Positions 1 to 6,518 of a stretch of DNA of 8,595 bases are shown one piece after another; position 1 is the stretch's first letter, and every line of letters starts with the position of its first letter. The notes below the pieces were generated by a model, which did not search any database, was not told the origin of the DNA, and worked only from the letters and a program-made list of their open reading frames with translations. Made by a program: the position numbers and the translations under genes. The stretch is from NCBI GenBank assembly GCA_937898895.1, contig CALDKL010000871.1, positions 1 to 8,595 of the forward strand. Reading direction: 5' to 3'. Origin of the DNA: an uncultured Verrucomicrobiae bacterium. Its GTDB lineage: Bacteria > Verrucomicrobiota > Verrucomicrobiia > Verrucomicrobiales > DEV007.

Positions 1-270
1 AAATTCGTGCATAAAATGTACTTTTTACGTTTTTAGAATCAGCGCGATCCGCTCGATTCTTTTTCAAATCGAGGGCCTCTTTTCCACCTTCTGCGTGACT
101 CGTCGGTCGTTGAGCTCGCTCGACTCCCTCCTCTCGCCTAATTGAAAAAGGTTCCTCACGAATTTTACACACGTATGTAGCGATCACCACCCTCGTCGAC
201 AGGGCTCATCCCTTTTCTGCGGCGACTTGCTGCGGTGCGCCCGGCGGCAGGGCGGGGAGAGTCCGGCGAA
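1..270. other. Gene-free left edge with AT-rich inverted-repeat element (1-165)
   Basis: No credible gene lies here. The first 165 bases are visibly AT-richer than the rest of the window. They contain several inverted repeats: AAATTCGTG (1-9) against CACGAATTT (157-165); CTTTTTCAA (59-67) against TTGAAAAAG (142-150); CTCGATT (52-58) against AATCGAG (67-73); and a hairpin at 35-60. The outer two pairs are nested, so the segment could fold as a long stem or be a small repeat element with terminal inverted repeats. The outer arm starts at base 1, so the element may continue beyond the window. Bases 166-270 lie downstream of the leftward DUF1080 gene, and I see nothing definite in them. Whether this is a structured RNA, a MITE-like repeat or a terminator cluster cannot be decided from one copy. 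Confidence 0.4.
35..64 (+). terminator. Possible intrinsic terminator, rightward
   Basis: AGAATCAGCG (35-44) pairs with CGCT, a bulged C, then GATTCT (50-60), around the loop CGATC. A T-run (60-64) follows on the plus strand. This is the form of a rho-independent terminator for a rightward gene ending left of the window. The leftward reading has no T tail, so it is unlikely to serve the DUF1080 gene. The 3' arm is also used by a competing hairpin at 52-73. Confidence 0.35.
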
Positions 271-864
271 TCAGAGGGTGGCGATCTTCAGATTGCGGTA
301 GTCGATCGCCATGTCGCGTTTGCCGTGGAGCTGCAGTCCGATCGGACCCTTTTCCTTGCCGCTCGCGCTCTGGTAGGTCATCACCTTTTTGCCATTGAGC
401 GAGACGACGTATTCCATGCCGCGGACTTCGATGCGCATGTGGTTCCAGTCGTCCATCCGGAGCAGATCCTTTACCCCGGAGGCTTCGACGGGATATCCCT
501 TGCCCGGGATGTAGGGCGAGGCGGTCATGTCGCGTTTGAGCGATCCGGAAATGCCGATCTGGATCTGATCGTCGCTTTTCACATGGACCCCGGAGTCAAT
601 CGTTCCCGAGATGAATTTGAATTCCAGTTCCACCACGAAATTGGTGAATTCCTTCTCCGTCCACAGGACCGAACCGATTTGGTCCGGGCTGCTGCGGATT
701 TGGAGAATGCCGTCTTTGGCCAGATACCAGACGTTGTTTTCCGGCACCTTCCAGCCAGAGAGATCCTTGCCGTTGAAAAGGGGCACAAACGTTTCCTCCG
801 CACGGGCGGCGGAAACGCAGAGGATAGCGGCGAGAACGGTGAGGGACAGACGAGGGATCTTCAT
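271..864 (-). CDS. Secreted DUF1080 (3-keto-disaccharide hydrolase-like) protein
   Basis: This is a 197-residue protein. Residues 1-22 are a signal peptide: a basic start, a hydrophobic core and an ARA cleavage site before EETF, so it is exported. The rest is one DUF1080 domain, a concanavalin-like beta-sandwich. Recognisable family blocks are LFNGKDLSGWK (29-39), NVWYLAKDGIL (44-54), the strand ending DSGVHVK (90-96), DDWNHMRIEV (138-147), and the closing block from PIGLQLHG to NLKI (174-194). DUF1080 proteins act on sugars, some as 3-keto-glycoside hydrolases, and are abundant in Verrucomicrobiota, Planctomycetota and Bacteroidota. The exact substrate cannot be told here. The ATG at 864 was chosen because it begins the signal peptide; an in-frame ATG 24 codons upstream would bury it. 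No Shine-Dalgarno sequence precedes it. It is the last gene of the leftward block, 123 bases after glnS and beyond a hairpin, so it may have its own promoter. The stop is TGA. Confidence 0.88.
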   Translation of the reverse strand: MKIPRLSLTVLAAILCVSAARAEETFVPLFNGKDLSGWKVPENNVWYLAKDGILQIRSSPDQIGSVLWTEKEFTNFVVELEFKFISGTIDSGVHVKSDDQIQIGISGSLKRDMTASPYIPGKGYPVEASGVKDLLRMDDWNHMRIEVRGMEYVVSLNGKKVMTYQSASGKEKGPIGLQLHGKRDMAIDYRNLKIATL

Positions 865-949
865 GGGTTTCGGGCGAAGAATGGAGGAGTCCGTCTCATG
901 GCGCAAGCCCTGATGTGCGTGACGCATCCGCAGCACGTATCCGCCACCC

Positions 950-980
950 GAGAGGGTCGGGTCCGTCGCCTGACCCTCTC
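950..980 (-). terminator. Hairpin downstream of glnS, candidate terminator
   Basis: GAGAGGGTC (950-958) is the perfect reverse complement of GACCCTCTC (972-980). Two more G-C pairs lie inside the stem after one mismatch, around a 7-base loop. It begins 7 bases after the glnS stop, as expected for a transcription end. No T tail follows on the minus strand, so it is either a weak intrinsic terminator or an mRNA 3'-end stabiliser. Confidence 0.45.
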
Positions 981-987
981 TCCTCGC

Positions 988-2670
988 TCAGCCCTGGCCT
1001 TTCGCCTTGGCCCACGCATCCTTTAGCCCGACGGTGCGGTTGAAAACGAGTTTCTCCGGCCTGCTTTCGGAATCCGCACAGAAATAGCCGAGGCGTTCGA
1101 ATTGCACCGTCTCGCCGACGCCGACCGAGGCGAGATTGCGCTCGAGTCTGGCCTGCGGGAGCACCCGGAGCGAGTCGGGATTGAGGTGGTCGAGGAAGGA
1201 ACCCTCGCCCCGGTCCGGAAACTCGGTCGCAAAGAGGCGGTCGTAGAGCCGCACCTCGGCCTCGATGGCATGGCGGGCGCTGACCCAGTGAATCGTCGCC
1301 TTCACCTTGCGACCGTCCGGCGGATTCGAGCCGCTCCGCGTCGCGGGATCGTAGGTGCAGCGCAGTTCCGCGATCTCGCCGCGCTCGTCCTTCACCACCT
1401 CCTCGCAGCGGATGAAATACCCGGAACGCAGGCGCACCTCGGTGCCGGGAGAGAGGCGGAAATACTTCGGCGGAGGCACCTCCATGAAGTCCTCGCGCTC
1501 GATGTAGAGTTCGCGCGAGAAGGGTACCTTGCGCGAACCCGCGGCGGGGTCTTCGGGGTTGTTCATCGCCTCCATCTCCTCGACGAGATCGGCGGGGTAG
1601 TTGGTCAGGACGACCCGGATCGGATCGAGCACGGCCATGAAACGCGGCGCGGTGCGGTTGAGGACTTCGCGCACGGAGGCCTCGAGCAGGGCGAAGTCGT
1701 TGGTGCTTTCGACCTTCGTGATCCCGATCGTCCTGCAAAAATGGCGGATCGCCTCGGGCGGATAGCCGCGCCGACGGACTCCGGAGATCGTCGGCATGCG
1801 CGGATCGTCCCAGCCCGAAACATGCCCCTCGGTGACGAGTTGGAGCAGTTTGCGTTTGCTCATCACCGTGTAGGTCAGGTTGAGGCGAGAAAATTCAATC
1901 TGGCGCGGACGCGAGGGCACCGGGAGGTTCTCGAGAAACCAGTCGTAGAGCGGACGGTGGTTCTCAAATTCGAGCGTGCAGAGCGAGTGGGTGATGCCCT
2001 CGAGAGCGTCGCTCTGGCCGTGGGTGTAGTCGTACATCGGATAGAGGCACCAGGCGGCTCCGGTACGATGGTGATCGGCGTGAAGAATGCGGTAGAGGAC
2101 CGGGTCGCGCAGGTTCAGGTTCGGATGCGCCATGTCGATCCGGGTGCGCAGTACCTTTTCTCCGTCACCGAATTCCCCGGCCTTCATCCGCGAGAACAGG
2201 TCGAGATTTTCCGCGACGCTGCGATTGCGGAACGGACTCTCTCTCCCCGGCGTCTGGAGGTCGCCCCGAGTCTGGCGGATCTCTTCGGCGGTCTGGTCGT
2301 CGACGTAGGCTTTGCCCTCTCGGACGAGAAAGACGGCCCATTCGTAGAGTTGCTCGAAGTAGTCCGATGCGAAAGAGAGATGTTCGCCTCAGTCGAAACC
2401 GAGCCAGCGAATGTCGGTCTTGATGGATTCGACATACTCGACTTCTTCTTTGGTCGGGTTGGTGTCGTCGAAGCGGAGGTGGCAGCGGCCTCCGTATTCT
2501 CCGGCGATGCCGAAATTCAGGCAGATCGATTTCGCGTGCCCGAGGTGCAGGTAGCCGTTGGGTTCGGGAGGAAAGCGGGTCACCGTGCCCTGGTGTTTCC
2601 CCGCAGCGAGATCTTCGTCGATGATCTCGCGGATAAAATCTTTCGGGGTGGACTCGGAGGATTCGGTCAT
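988..2670 (-). pseudogene. glnS: Glutaminyl-tRNA synthetase, interrupted by an in-frame TGA
   Basis: GlnRS charges tRNA-Gln with glutamine in the cytoplasm. The reading frame spans 560 sense-plus-stop positions, close to the 554 residues of the E. coli enzyme, and aligns end to end. N-terminal blocks include [10 protein letters not shown] (12-21), [16 protein letters not shown] with the class I HIGH motif as HLGH (42-45), FDDTNP and [14 protein letters not shown]. Later come IYPMYDF-type [22 protein letters not shown], the KMSKS-type motif MSKRK (270-274), [12 protein letters not shown] and the C-terminal anticodon-binding beta-barrels ending [13 protein letters not shown]. Codon 94 (2391-2389) is TGA where homologues have Trp in the DWG motif. 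The frame stays open and homologous on both sides, so only one base differs from a working gene. As written it yields a 93-residue fragment; a restart at Met162 would lack half the Rossmann fold and could not be active. The ATG at 2670 was chosen by homology; no Shine-Dalgarno is visible. The true stop is also TGA. Confidence 0.9.
2389..2391 (-). other. In-frame TGA replacing TGG (Trp94) in glnS
   Basis: The minus strand reads GGT TTC GAC TGA GGC GAA CAT CTC. The expected protein is GFD-Trp-GEHL, so a single G-to-A change in the third position of TGG explains the stop. Neighbouring genes and glnS itself use TGA as a terminator, which rules out a general TGA=Trp code. Confidence 0.9.
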
Positions 2671-2731
2671 GCGTTCGGGGAGGGGCGTGAAAAGCGGGAA
2701 GGTAAGTCGTTTTCCGCCGTTCGCAATCCCG

Positions 2732-3205
2732 TCACGGCTTCCATCCGTCGAGCGCGCCCCAGGGATCGGGTCGTGCGGTGTCAGGATCTGCTTCGTTCGC
2801 TTCTTCCGAAAGGGCATCGACCAGGTCTGCCCTGGGGCAGACCCGTCCCTCGATCCAATCATCGCAGCGCGGATGGGAAGGGAGGTGGAGGAGGAAATCT
2901 TCGCGGACGACCGTCGCCAGATCGAAACTTTCCTGGCCGGGCTCGCGGTCGAGTTCCGAGGACCAGTCCGGAAAATCGGCCGGATAGGGAAAATACTCGA
3001 GACAGGCGCCACATTGCAGTTCGAAAGGACCGCGAAGCTCTCCGTGCAGGGTCACCACTTCCTCGAAGGCAAAGACGGTCGCTTCATAGTGTACCGGACC
3101 GACTGGCCGGATCGGGTCATCGGCGGCGAGATCGAAGATCGAGGCGGGAAATTCACCCGCGAGGTGCAGCCCCTCTTCGGGGATTTCGGAGAAAAATACG
3201 TCCAT
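2732..3205 (-). CDS. yceD: DUF177 / YceD-family protein
   Basis: This is a 157-residue cytoplasmic protein of the DUF177 (YceD) family, linked to 23S rRNA/ribosome biogenesis in bacteria and plastids. The signature is the first Cys pair, [10 protein letters not shown] (C65 and C68), after the strand [14 protein letters not shown]. An acidic segment then leads to [18 protein letters not shown] (95-112), the equivalent of the family's conserved 'LVREALLLALP' stretch. C114 and C123 ([12 protein letters not shown]) stand where many members carry a second Cys pair, here widely spaced. The C-terminus [10 protein letters not shown] matches the usual 'DPRWAAL' ending. The ATG at 3205 is chosen because homology starts there; the 52 extra upstream residues of the open frame are Arg/Cys-rich and unlike the family. 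There is no Shine-Dalgarno. It lies 61 bases before glnS in the same direction, probably co-transcribed, and diverges from araB. Unusually, rpmF (ribosomal protein L32) does not follow it. Confidence 0.85.
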   Translation of the reverse strand: MDVFFSEIPEEGLHLAGEFPASIFDLAADDPIRPVGPVHYEATVFAFEEVVTLHGELRGPFELQCGACLEYFPYPADFPDWSSELDREPGQESFDLATVVREDFLLHLPSHPRCDDWIEGRVCPRADLVDALSEEANEADPDTARPDPWGALDGWKP

Positions 3206-3245
3206 GATCGCCGCGAATGAACCCGCAAGGTGCTCTCGGCGCAAC

Positions 3246-3263
3246 CGCTTTGCGAGCAAAGCG
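3246..3263. promoter_or_regulatory. Perfect 8-bp-arm palindrome, candidate operator
   Basis: CGCTTTGC (3246-3253), two bases (GA), then GCAAAGCG (3256-3263) form a perfect dyad. It lies 41 bases upstream of the yceD start in the divergent spacer. The size and symmetry suit a dimeric repressor such as a LacI-family sugar regulator, but the regulator is not in the window, so this is inference. Confidence 0.4.
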
Positions 3264-3291
3264 CATCCCCTGCAAAATCGTCGCCCACCTG

Positions 3292-3313
3292 GTTTGTCGC
3301 CGTCTCGACAAAC
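3292..3313. promoter_or_regulatory. Perfect GTTTGTCG-N6-CGACAAAC palindrome, candidate operator
   Basis: Two perfect 8-base arms (3292-3299 and 3306-3313) are separated by six bases. The site ends 19 bases before the -35-like element of the putative araB promoter, a common position for an activator or repressor. The dyad is two helical turns long. The binding protein is unknown. Confidence 0.45.
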
Positions 3314-3332
3314 AGGATGAGCGCGATGCAGG

Positions 3333-3360
3333 TTGAATCCGAGGGCGATTCTCGTATACA
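3333..3360 (+). promoter_or_regulatory. Putative sigma-70-type promoter of araB
   Basis: TTGAAT (3333-3338) and TATACA (3355-3360) are separated by 16 bases and resemble TTGACA and TATAAT. Transcription would start about 3366-3368, while the araB ATG is at 3369, so the message would be leaderless or nearly so. That fits the absence of any Shine-Dalgarno sequence. The call rests only on sequence resemblance. Confidence 0.45.
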
Positions 3361-3368
3361 CTCCGGCG

Positions 3369-5051
3369 ATGAGTCGCTATTCCATCGGTCTCGATTACGG
3401 GACCAACTCCTGCCGTTCCTTGCTCGTCGATCTCGACACGGGCGAGGAGATGGGGTCGGTCGTGTTTGCCTACCCTTCCGGAGAACTCGGCATCCTCACC
3501 GATCCCGCCGATCCGAATGTGGCGAGGCAGCATCCGCAGGATTATCTCGACGGGTTGGTCGCGACCATCACCGGCGCCCTCGAGCAGGCGAGGCGAGTGC
3601 GCCCCGGCTTCGATGCTTCCGAGGTCATCGGAATCGGAGTCGATACGACCGGCAGCACGCCCATCCCGCTCGATGCCGAGGGCACGCCGCTAGCTCTGAA
3701 ACCCGAGTTTGCCGCCAATCGCAACGCCCAGGTCTGGCTCTGGAAAGACCACACCGCCCACGCCGAAGCGGCCGCGATCACCGAGATGGCGGCGCGGATG
3801 CGACCCCATTACCTCGCGAAATGCGGCGGCACTTATTCGAGCGAGTGGTGGTGGAGCAAGATCTGGCGTTGTCGCAAGGTCGATCCGGACGTGTTCGCCG
3901 CCGCCTGGTCCTGGGTGGAGCATTGCGATTGGATCCCCGCCGTGCTCACGGGCCGGACCCGCCCCGACCGGATCCGCCGCGGAGTCTGCTCGGCCGGACA
4001 CAAGGCCATGTATGCCCGCGAATGGGGCGGACTGCCCGACGCGGAATTTCTCGCCGCCCTCGATCCCGCCCTCGCCGACTTGCGCGGACGGCTCTACGAC
4101 GAGGCCTTTCCCTCCGATGCCCGGGCGGGCGAGCTGACTCCGGACTGGGCCGAGAGGCTCGGGTTGCGGCCCGGCATCCCCGTAGCGGTGGGGGCCTTCG
4201 ACGCCCACATGGGAGCGGTCGGTGCGGGAGTGCAATCCGGCACCCTGGTGAAAATCCTCGGCACGAGCACCTGCGACATCACCGTGTTGCCGAACACCGT
4301 CCCGCTCGAGGACGTGCCGGGCCTTTGCGGAATCGTCGATGGCTCCGTGCTGCCCGGCCACTTCGGGATCGAGGCCGGACAGTCGGCGGTAGGAGACATT
4401 TTCCTTTGGTTCGTGAACCATCTCGTACCCGATTCCTACGGGGCGACGGTCGAGGAAAAATTCGCGGAAATGGAGCGCCGTCTCGCCGCCTTGAAGCCGG
4501 GCGAAACCGGGCTGCTCGCGCTCGATTGGAACAACGGCAATCGCACCATCCTCGTCGACGTGCGACTCACCGGGCTGCTCCTCGGGCAGACCCTGCACAC
4601 CGAGGCGCACGAGATCTACCGGGCTCTCATCGAGGCGACGGCCTTCGGTGCCCTGACCATCATCCAACGAATGGAGGAATACGGCATCGCGATCGACCGT
4701 GTCGTCAACACCGGAGGGCTCGCGGTGAAGAATGCGACCCTGATGCAGATCTACGCCGACATTCTCGGGCGTCCCCTCCAGGTCGCGGCCAGCGACCAGA
4801 CCTGCGCCCTCGGGGCGGCGATGTTCGGGGCGGTCTGCGGAGGCTCGATCCGGCTGGAGGAGGTGCAGCGCAACGCTTGCCGAATGCGCGAGGTCGAATA
4901 TCGGCCCATTCCCGAAAACGCGTCCGTCTACCGCGAACTCCATGCGCTCTACAAGACGCTCCACGACGCCTTCGGTCGGCAGGACGGACAGGGGCACCTC
5001 GGCCACCTGATGAAGGAGCTTCTCGCGATCCGGCAGCGGCAGCGCTGCTAA
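3369..5051 (+). CDS. araB: Ribulokinase (FGGY-family pentulose kinase)
   Basis: This 560-residue cytoplasmic kinase (E. coli AraB has 566) transfers phosphate from ATP to L-ribulose, giving L-ribulose 5-phosphate in arabinose use; the family also accepts other pentuloses. The N-terminal FGGY lobe starts IGLDYGTNSCR (6-16), the phosphate loop, followed by VDTTGSTPIP (91-100) and the AraB-type sugar-binding stretch NAQVWLWKDHTAHAEA (119-134). GTYSSEWWWSKIW (154-166) is also typical of ribulokinases. The catalytic base is expected at D278 in GAFDAHMGA. The C-terminal lobe has ILGTSTCDI (296-304), the ATP-site block NTGGLAVKNATLMQIYAD (447-464) and SDQTCALGAAMFGA (475-488). The ATG at 3369 was chosen because homology begins there; the 12 extra codons from a TTG upstream overlap the putative promoter. 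araA and araD are not adjacent, so the gene stands alone here and its true substrate could be another ketopentose. The stop is TAA. Confidence 0.9.
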   Translation: MSRYSIGLDYGTNSCRSLLVDLDTGEEMGSVVFAYPSGELGILTDPADPNVARQHPQDYLDGLVATITGALEQARRVRPGFDASEVIGIGVDTTGSTPIPLDAEGTPLALKPEFAANRNAQVWLWKDHTAHAEAAAITEMAARMRPHYLAKCGGTYSSEWWWSKIWRCRKVDPDVFAAAWSWVEHCDWIPAVLTGRTRPDRIRRGVCSAGHKAMYAREWGGLPDAEFLAALDPALADLRGRLYDEAFPSDARAGELTPDWAERLGLRPGIPVAVGAFDAHMGAVGAGVQSGTLVKILGTSTCDITVLPNTVPLEDVPGLCGIVDGSVLPGHFGIEAGQSAVGDIFLWFVNHLVPDSYGATVEEKFAEMERRLAALKPGETGLLALDWNNGNRTILVDVRLTGLLLGQTLHTEAHEIYRALIEATAFGALTIIQRMEEYGIAIDRVVNTGGLAVKNATLMQIYADILGRPLQVAASDQTCALGAAMFGAVCGGSIRLEEVQRNACRMREVEYRPIPENASVYRELHALYKTLHDAFGRQDGQGHLGHLMKELLAIRQRQRC

Positions 5052-5121
5052 TAGGGCATCACGCAGACCGGCCCGTTTTGCTTCTTGATGAGGGGGCAGG
5101 TCGGTCACATCGTGAGGGCCG

Positions 5122-6492
5122 ATGAAACTGACTTGGATCGCACTCCTTCTCTTCCTCCTGGTTCACCCTTCCCGCAGCGAGGAGGGGCCCCCCGAGTGCG
5201 AGTGGGTCTTCACCTGCGGCGGTGCCGATTCGGACAAGGTCAGGGCGATCGCATGCGACGGGGACGGAAACGTGTTTTTGGCCTCGGAATGCGGCGGCGA
5301 CACGACCTTCGGCGGACAGGCCCGGCGCGGAGCCGGTGGGGTGGACATGGTGGTGGTGAAGGTCGATTCCTCCGGCAAGGCGGTCTGGGTGAACGGACTC
5401 GGCGGAAGCAAGACCGAACGAGCCTACGGGGCGAGCCTCGACGGGGCGGGCAATCTCTACATCACGGGCCATTACGAGAGCACCGACATTCCCTCCGGGG
5501 CCGGGTTTCTGCCGAATGCGGGCAGCTACGATGTCTTTCTCGCAAAATATTCGGCCGACGGAAGGCTCCTATGGGTGCGCACGGCCGGCGGACCGGGCTA
5601 CGATTACGGACACGGGCTCCTCCTTGATCGAAACGGCGATGTGATCGTCACAGGTGCCGTGAAGGAAGGCGCGGTGTTTGGAAAGGAAGCCATCGCAGGA
5701 ACCGCAGGAGGAGGGAATGCGATTTTTTGCGCCAAATACGGACCCGATGGCGAACTGAAGTGGCTCCGCAGTTCGTCGGAGGTGTCGGGAAGCGGTCATG
5801 GCATCGCCGTCGACGGAGCCAATCACCTCTATATCGGAGGCAGCGTGGCAGGAAAGGGGCGATTCGGAAAGGTGGAGATCGCCGCGCCCACCCAGGCGGC
5901 GCTGGTGCTGAAGCTGACTCCGGAAGGCGAGGCGCTCTGGGCCAGCGTCATCCCCGGAAGCCACGGCGCGGTCTATCACGAGATTGCCTGCGACTCCTCG
6001 GGGCGAGTCTGGGGCGCGGGCATGTTCAAGGGGGCCGTCTCCGTTGCGGGCGAGACGTTCGAGAGTTCCGGGGAAAAGGATTACGACGGGCTCATCGTGC
6101 GTCTGGATCCCTCCGGAGCGGTGCGATGGGCGCACACGATGCACGGGCCGGGCACCGACTATTGCCTGGGGGTGGCGACCGACGAATCCGGAAAGGGGTA
6201 TGTCTGCGGCGATTTCTCCGCCGACACCAGGCTCGCGGGAAAGGCGCTCGCGACGAGAGGGAGCGGGGATGTCTACCTGGCGGCTTTCGATGAGGCGGGT
6301 GCTCTGCTTTGGTCGCTGACCGCTGGCGGGAAGAACAACGACAGCGCCTATCCGCTCGTATTCCGGGGGCGGGACGAGATCTACATCGGCGGTTCCCTTT
6401 CGCTGCCGTCCACCTTCGGGCGACACGAGCTGGGAGGGGCTTCCGCCAGCGATCTCTATGTGGCAAAGTGGCGGCTTCCGGCCGCTCCCTGA
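5122..6492 (+). CDS. Secreted seven-repeat beta-propeller (SBBP-type) protein
   Basis: This is a 456-residue exported protein. Residues 1-19 are a signal peptide (MKLT, a run of hydrophobics, then HPSRS before EEG). The rest is seven repeats of 59-63 residues, each starting at a Trp: W28, W89, W151, W214, W273, W336 and W397. A typical unit reads W, a GG or G-rich turn with acidic residues, an A/G-hydrophobic-D-G-G-N-hydrophobic-Y-hydrophobic-G strand, a variable loop with F/G, a D-hydrophobic-K/R strand and a closing D-x-x-G turn. This matches the SBBP/beta-propeller repeat class, and seven units predict one closed propeller filling the whole mature chain. Such proteins are usually extracellular binding modules, and no catalytic motif is seen. 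The start is supported by the signal peptide and a weak GAGGG at 5114-5118, the only Shine-Dalgarno-like site in the window. It lies 70 bases after araB and 26 before the beta-helix gene. The ligand is unknown. Confidence 0.85.
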   Translation: MKLTWIALLLFLLVHPSRSEEGPPECEWVFTCGGADSDKVRAIACDGDGNVFLASECGGDTTFGGQARRGAGGVDMVVVKVDSSGKAVWVNGLGGSKTERAYGASLDGAGNLYITGHYESTDIPSGAGFLPNAGSYDVFLAKYSADGRLLWVRTAGGPGYDYGHGLLLDRNGDVIVTGAVKEGAVFGKEAIAGTAGGGNAIFCAKYGPDGELKWLRSSSEVSGSGHGIAVDGANHLYIGGSVAGKGRFGKVEIAAPTQAALVLKLTPEGEALWASVIPGSHGAVYHEIACDSSGRVWGAGMFKGAVSVAGETFESSGEKDYDGLIVRLDPSGAVRWAHTMHGPGTDYCLGVATDESGKGYVCGDFSADTRLAGKALATRGSGDVYLAAFDEAGALLWSLTAGGKNNDSAYPLVFRGRDEIYIGGSLSLPSTFGRHELGGASASDLYVAKWRLPAAP

Positions 6493-6518
6493 ACTCCGAA
6501 TCCGGTTTCTCCGATCCC

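Noticed and set aside
2389..2391. Selenocysteine codon
   Set aside because: GlnRS has Trp, not Cys or Sec, at this position, and no Sec-containing GlnRS family is known to me.
2389..2435. Frameshift in glnS
   Set aside because: The homologous sequence on both sides of the stop is in the same frame, so a substitution, not an indel, explains the break.
988..2670. Reassignment of TGA to Trp in this organism
   Set aside because: glnS itself, DUF1080, yceD, the propeller and the beta-helix gene all end at TGA exactly where their proteins should end.
1102..3207. 701-codon open frame on the plus strand across glnS and yceD
   Set aside because: It is antisense to two clear protein families, has Arg/Val-rich low-information sequence and no recognisable domain; long antisense frames are common in GC-rich DNA.
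3690..5108. 472-codon minus-strand frame across araB
   Set aside because: It is an antisense shadow of a conserved kinase with no domain or signal.
3230..5125. 631-codon plus-strand frame overlapping araB
   Set aside because: It is very Arg-rich, resembles no family, and lies out of frame within the well-supported ribulokinase.
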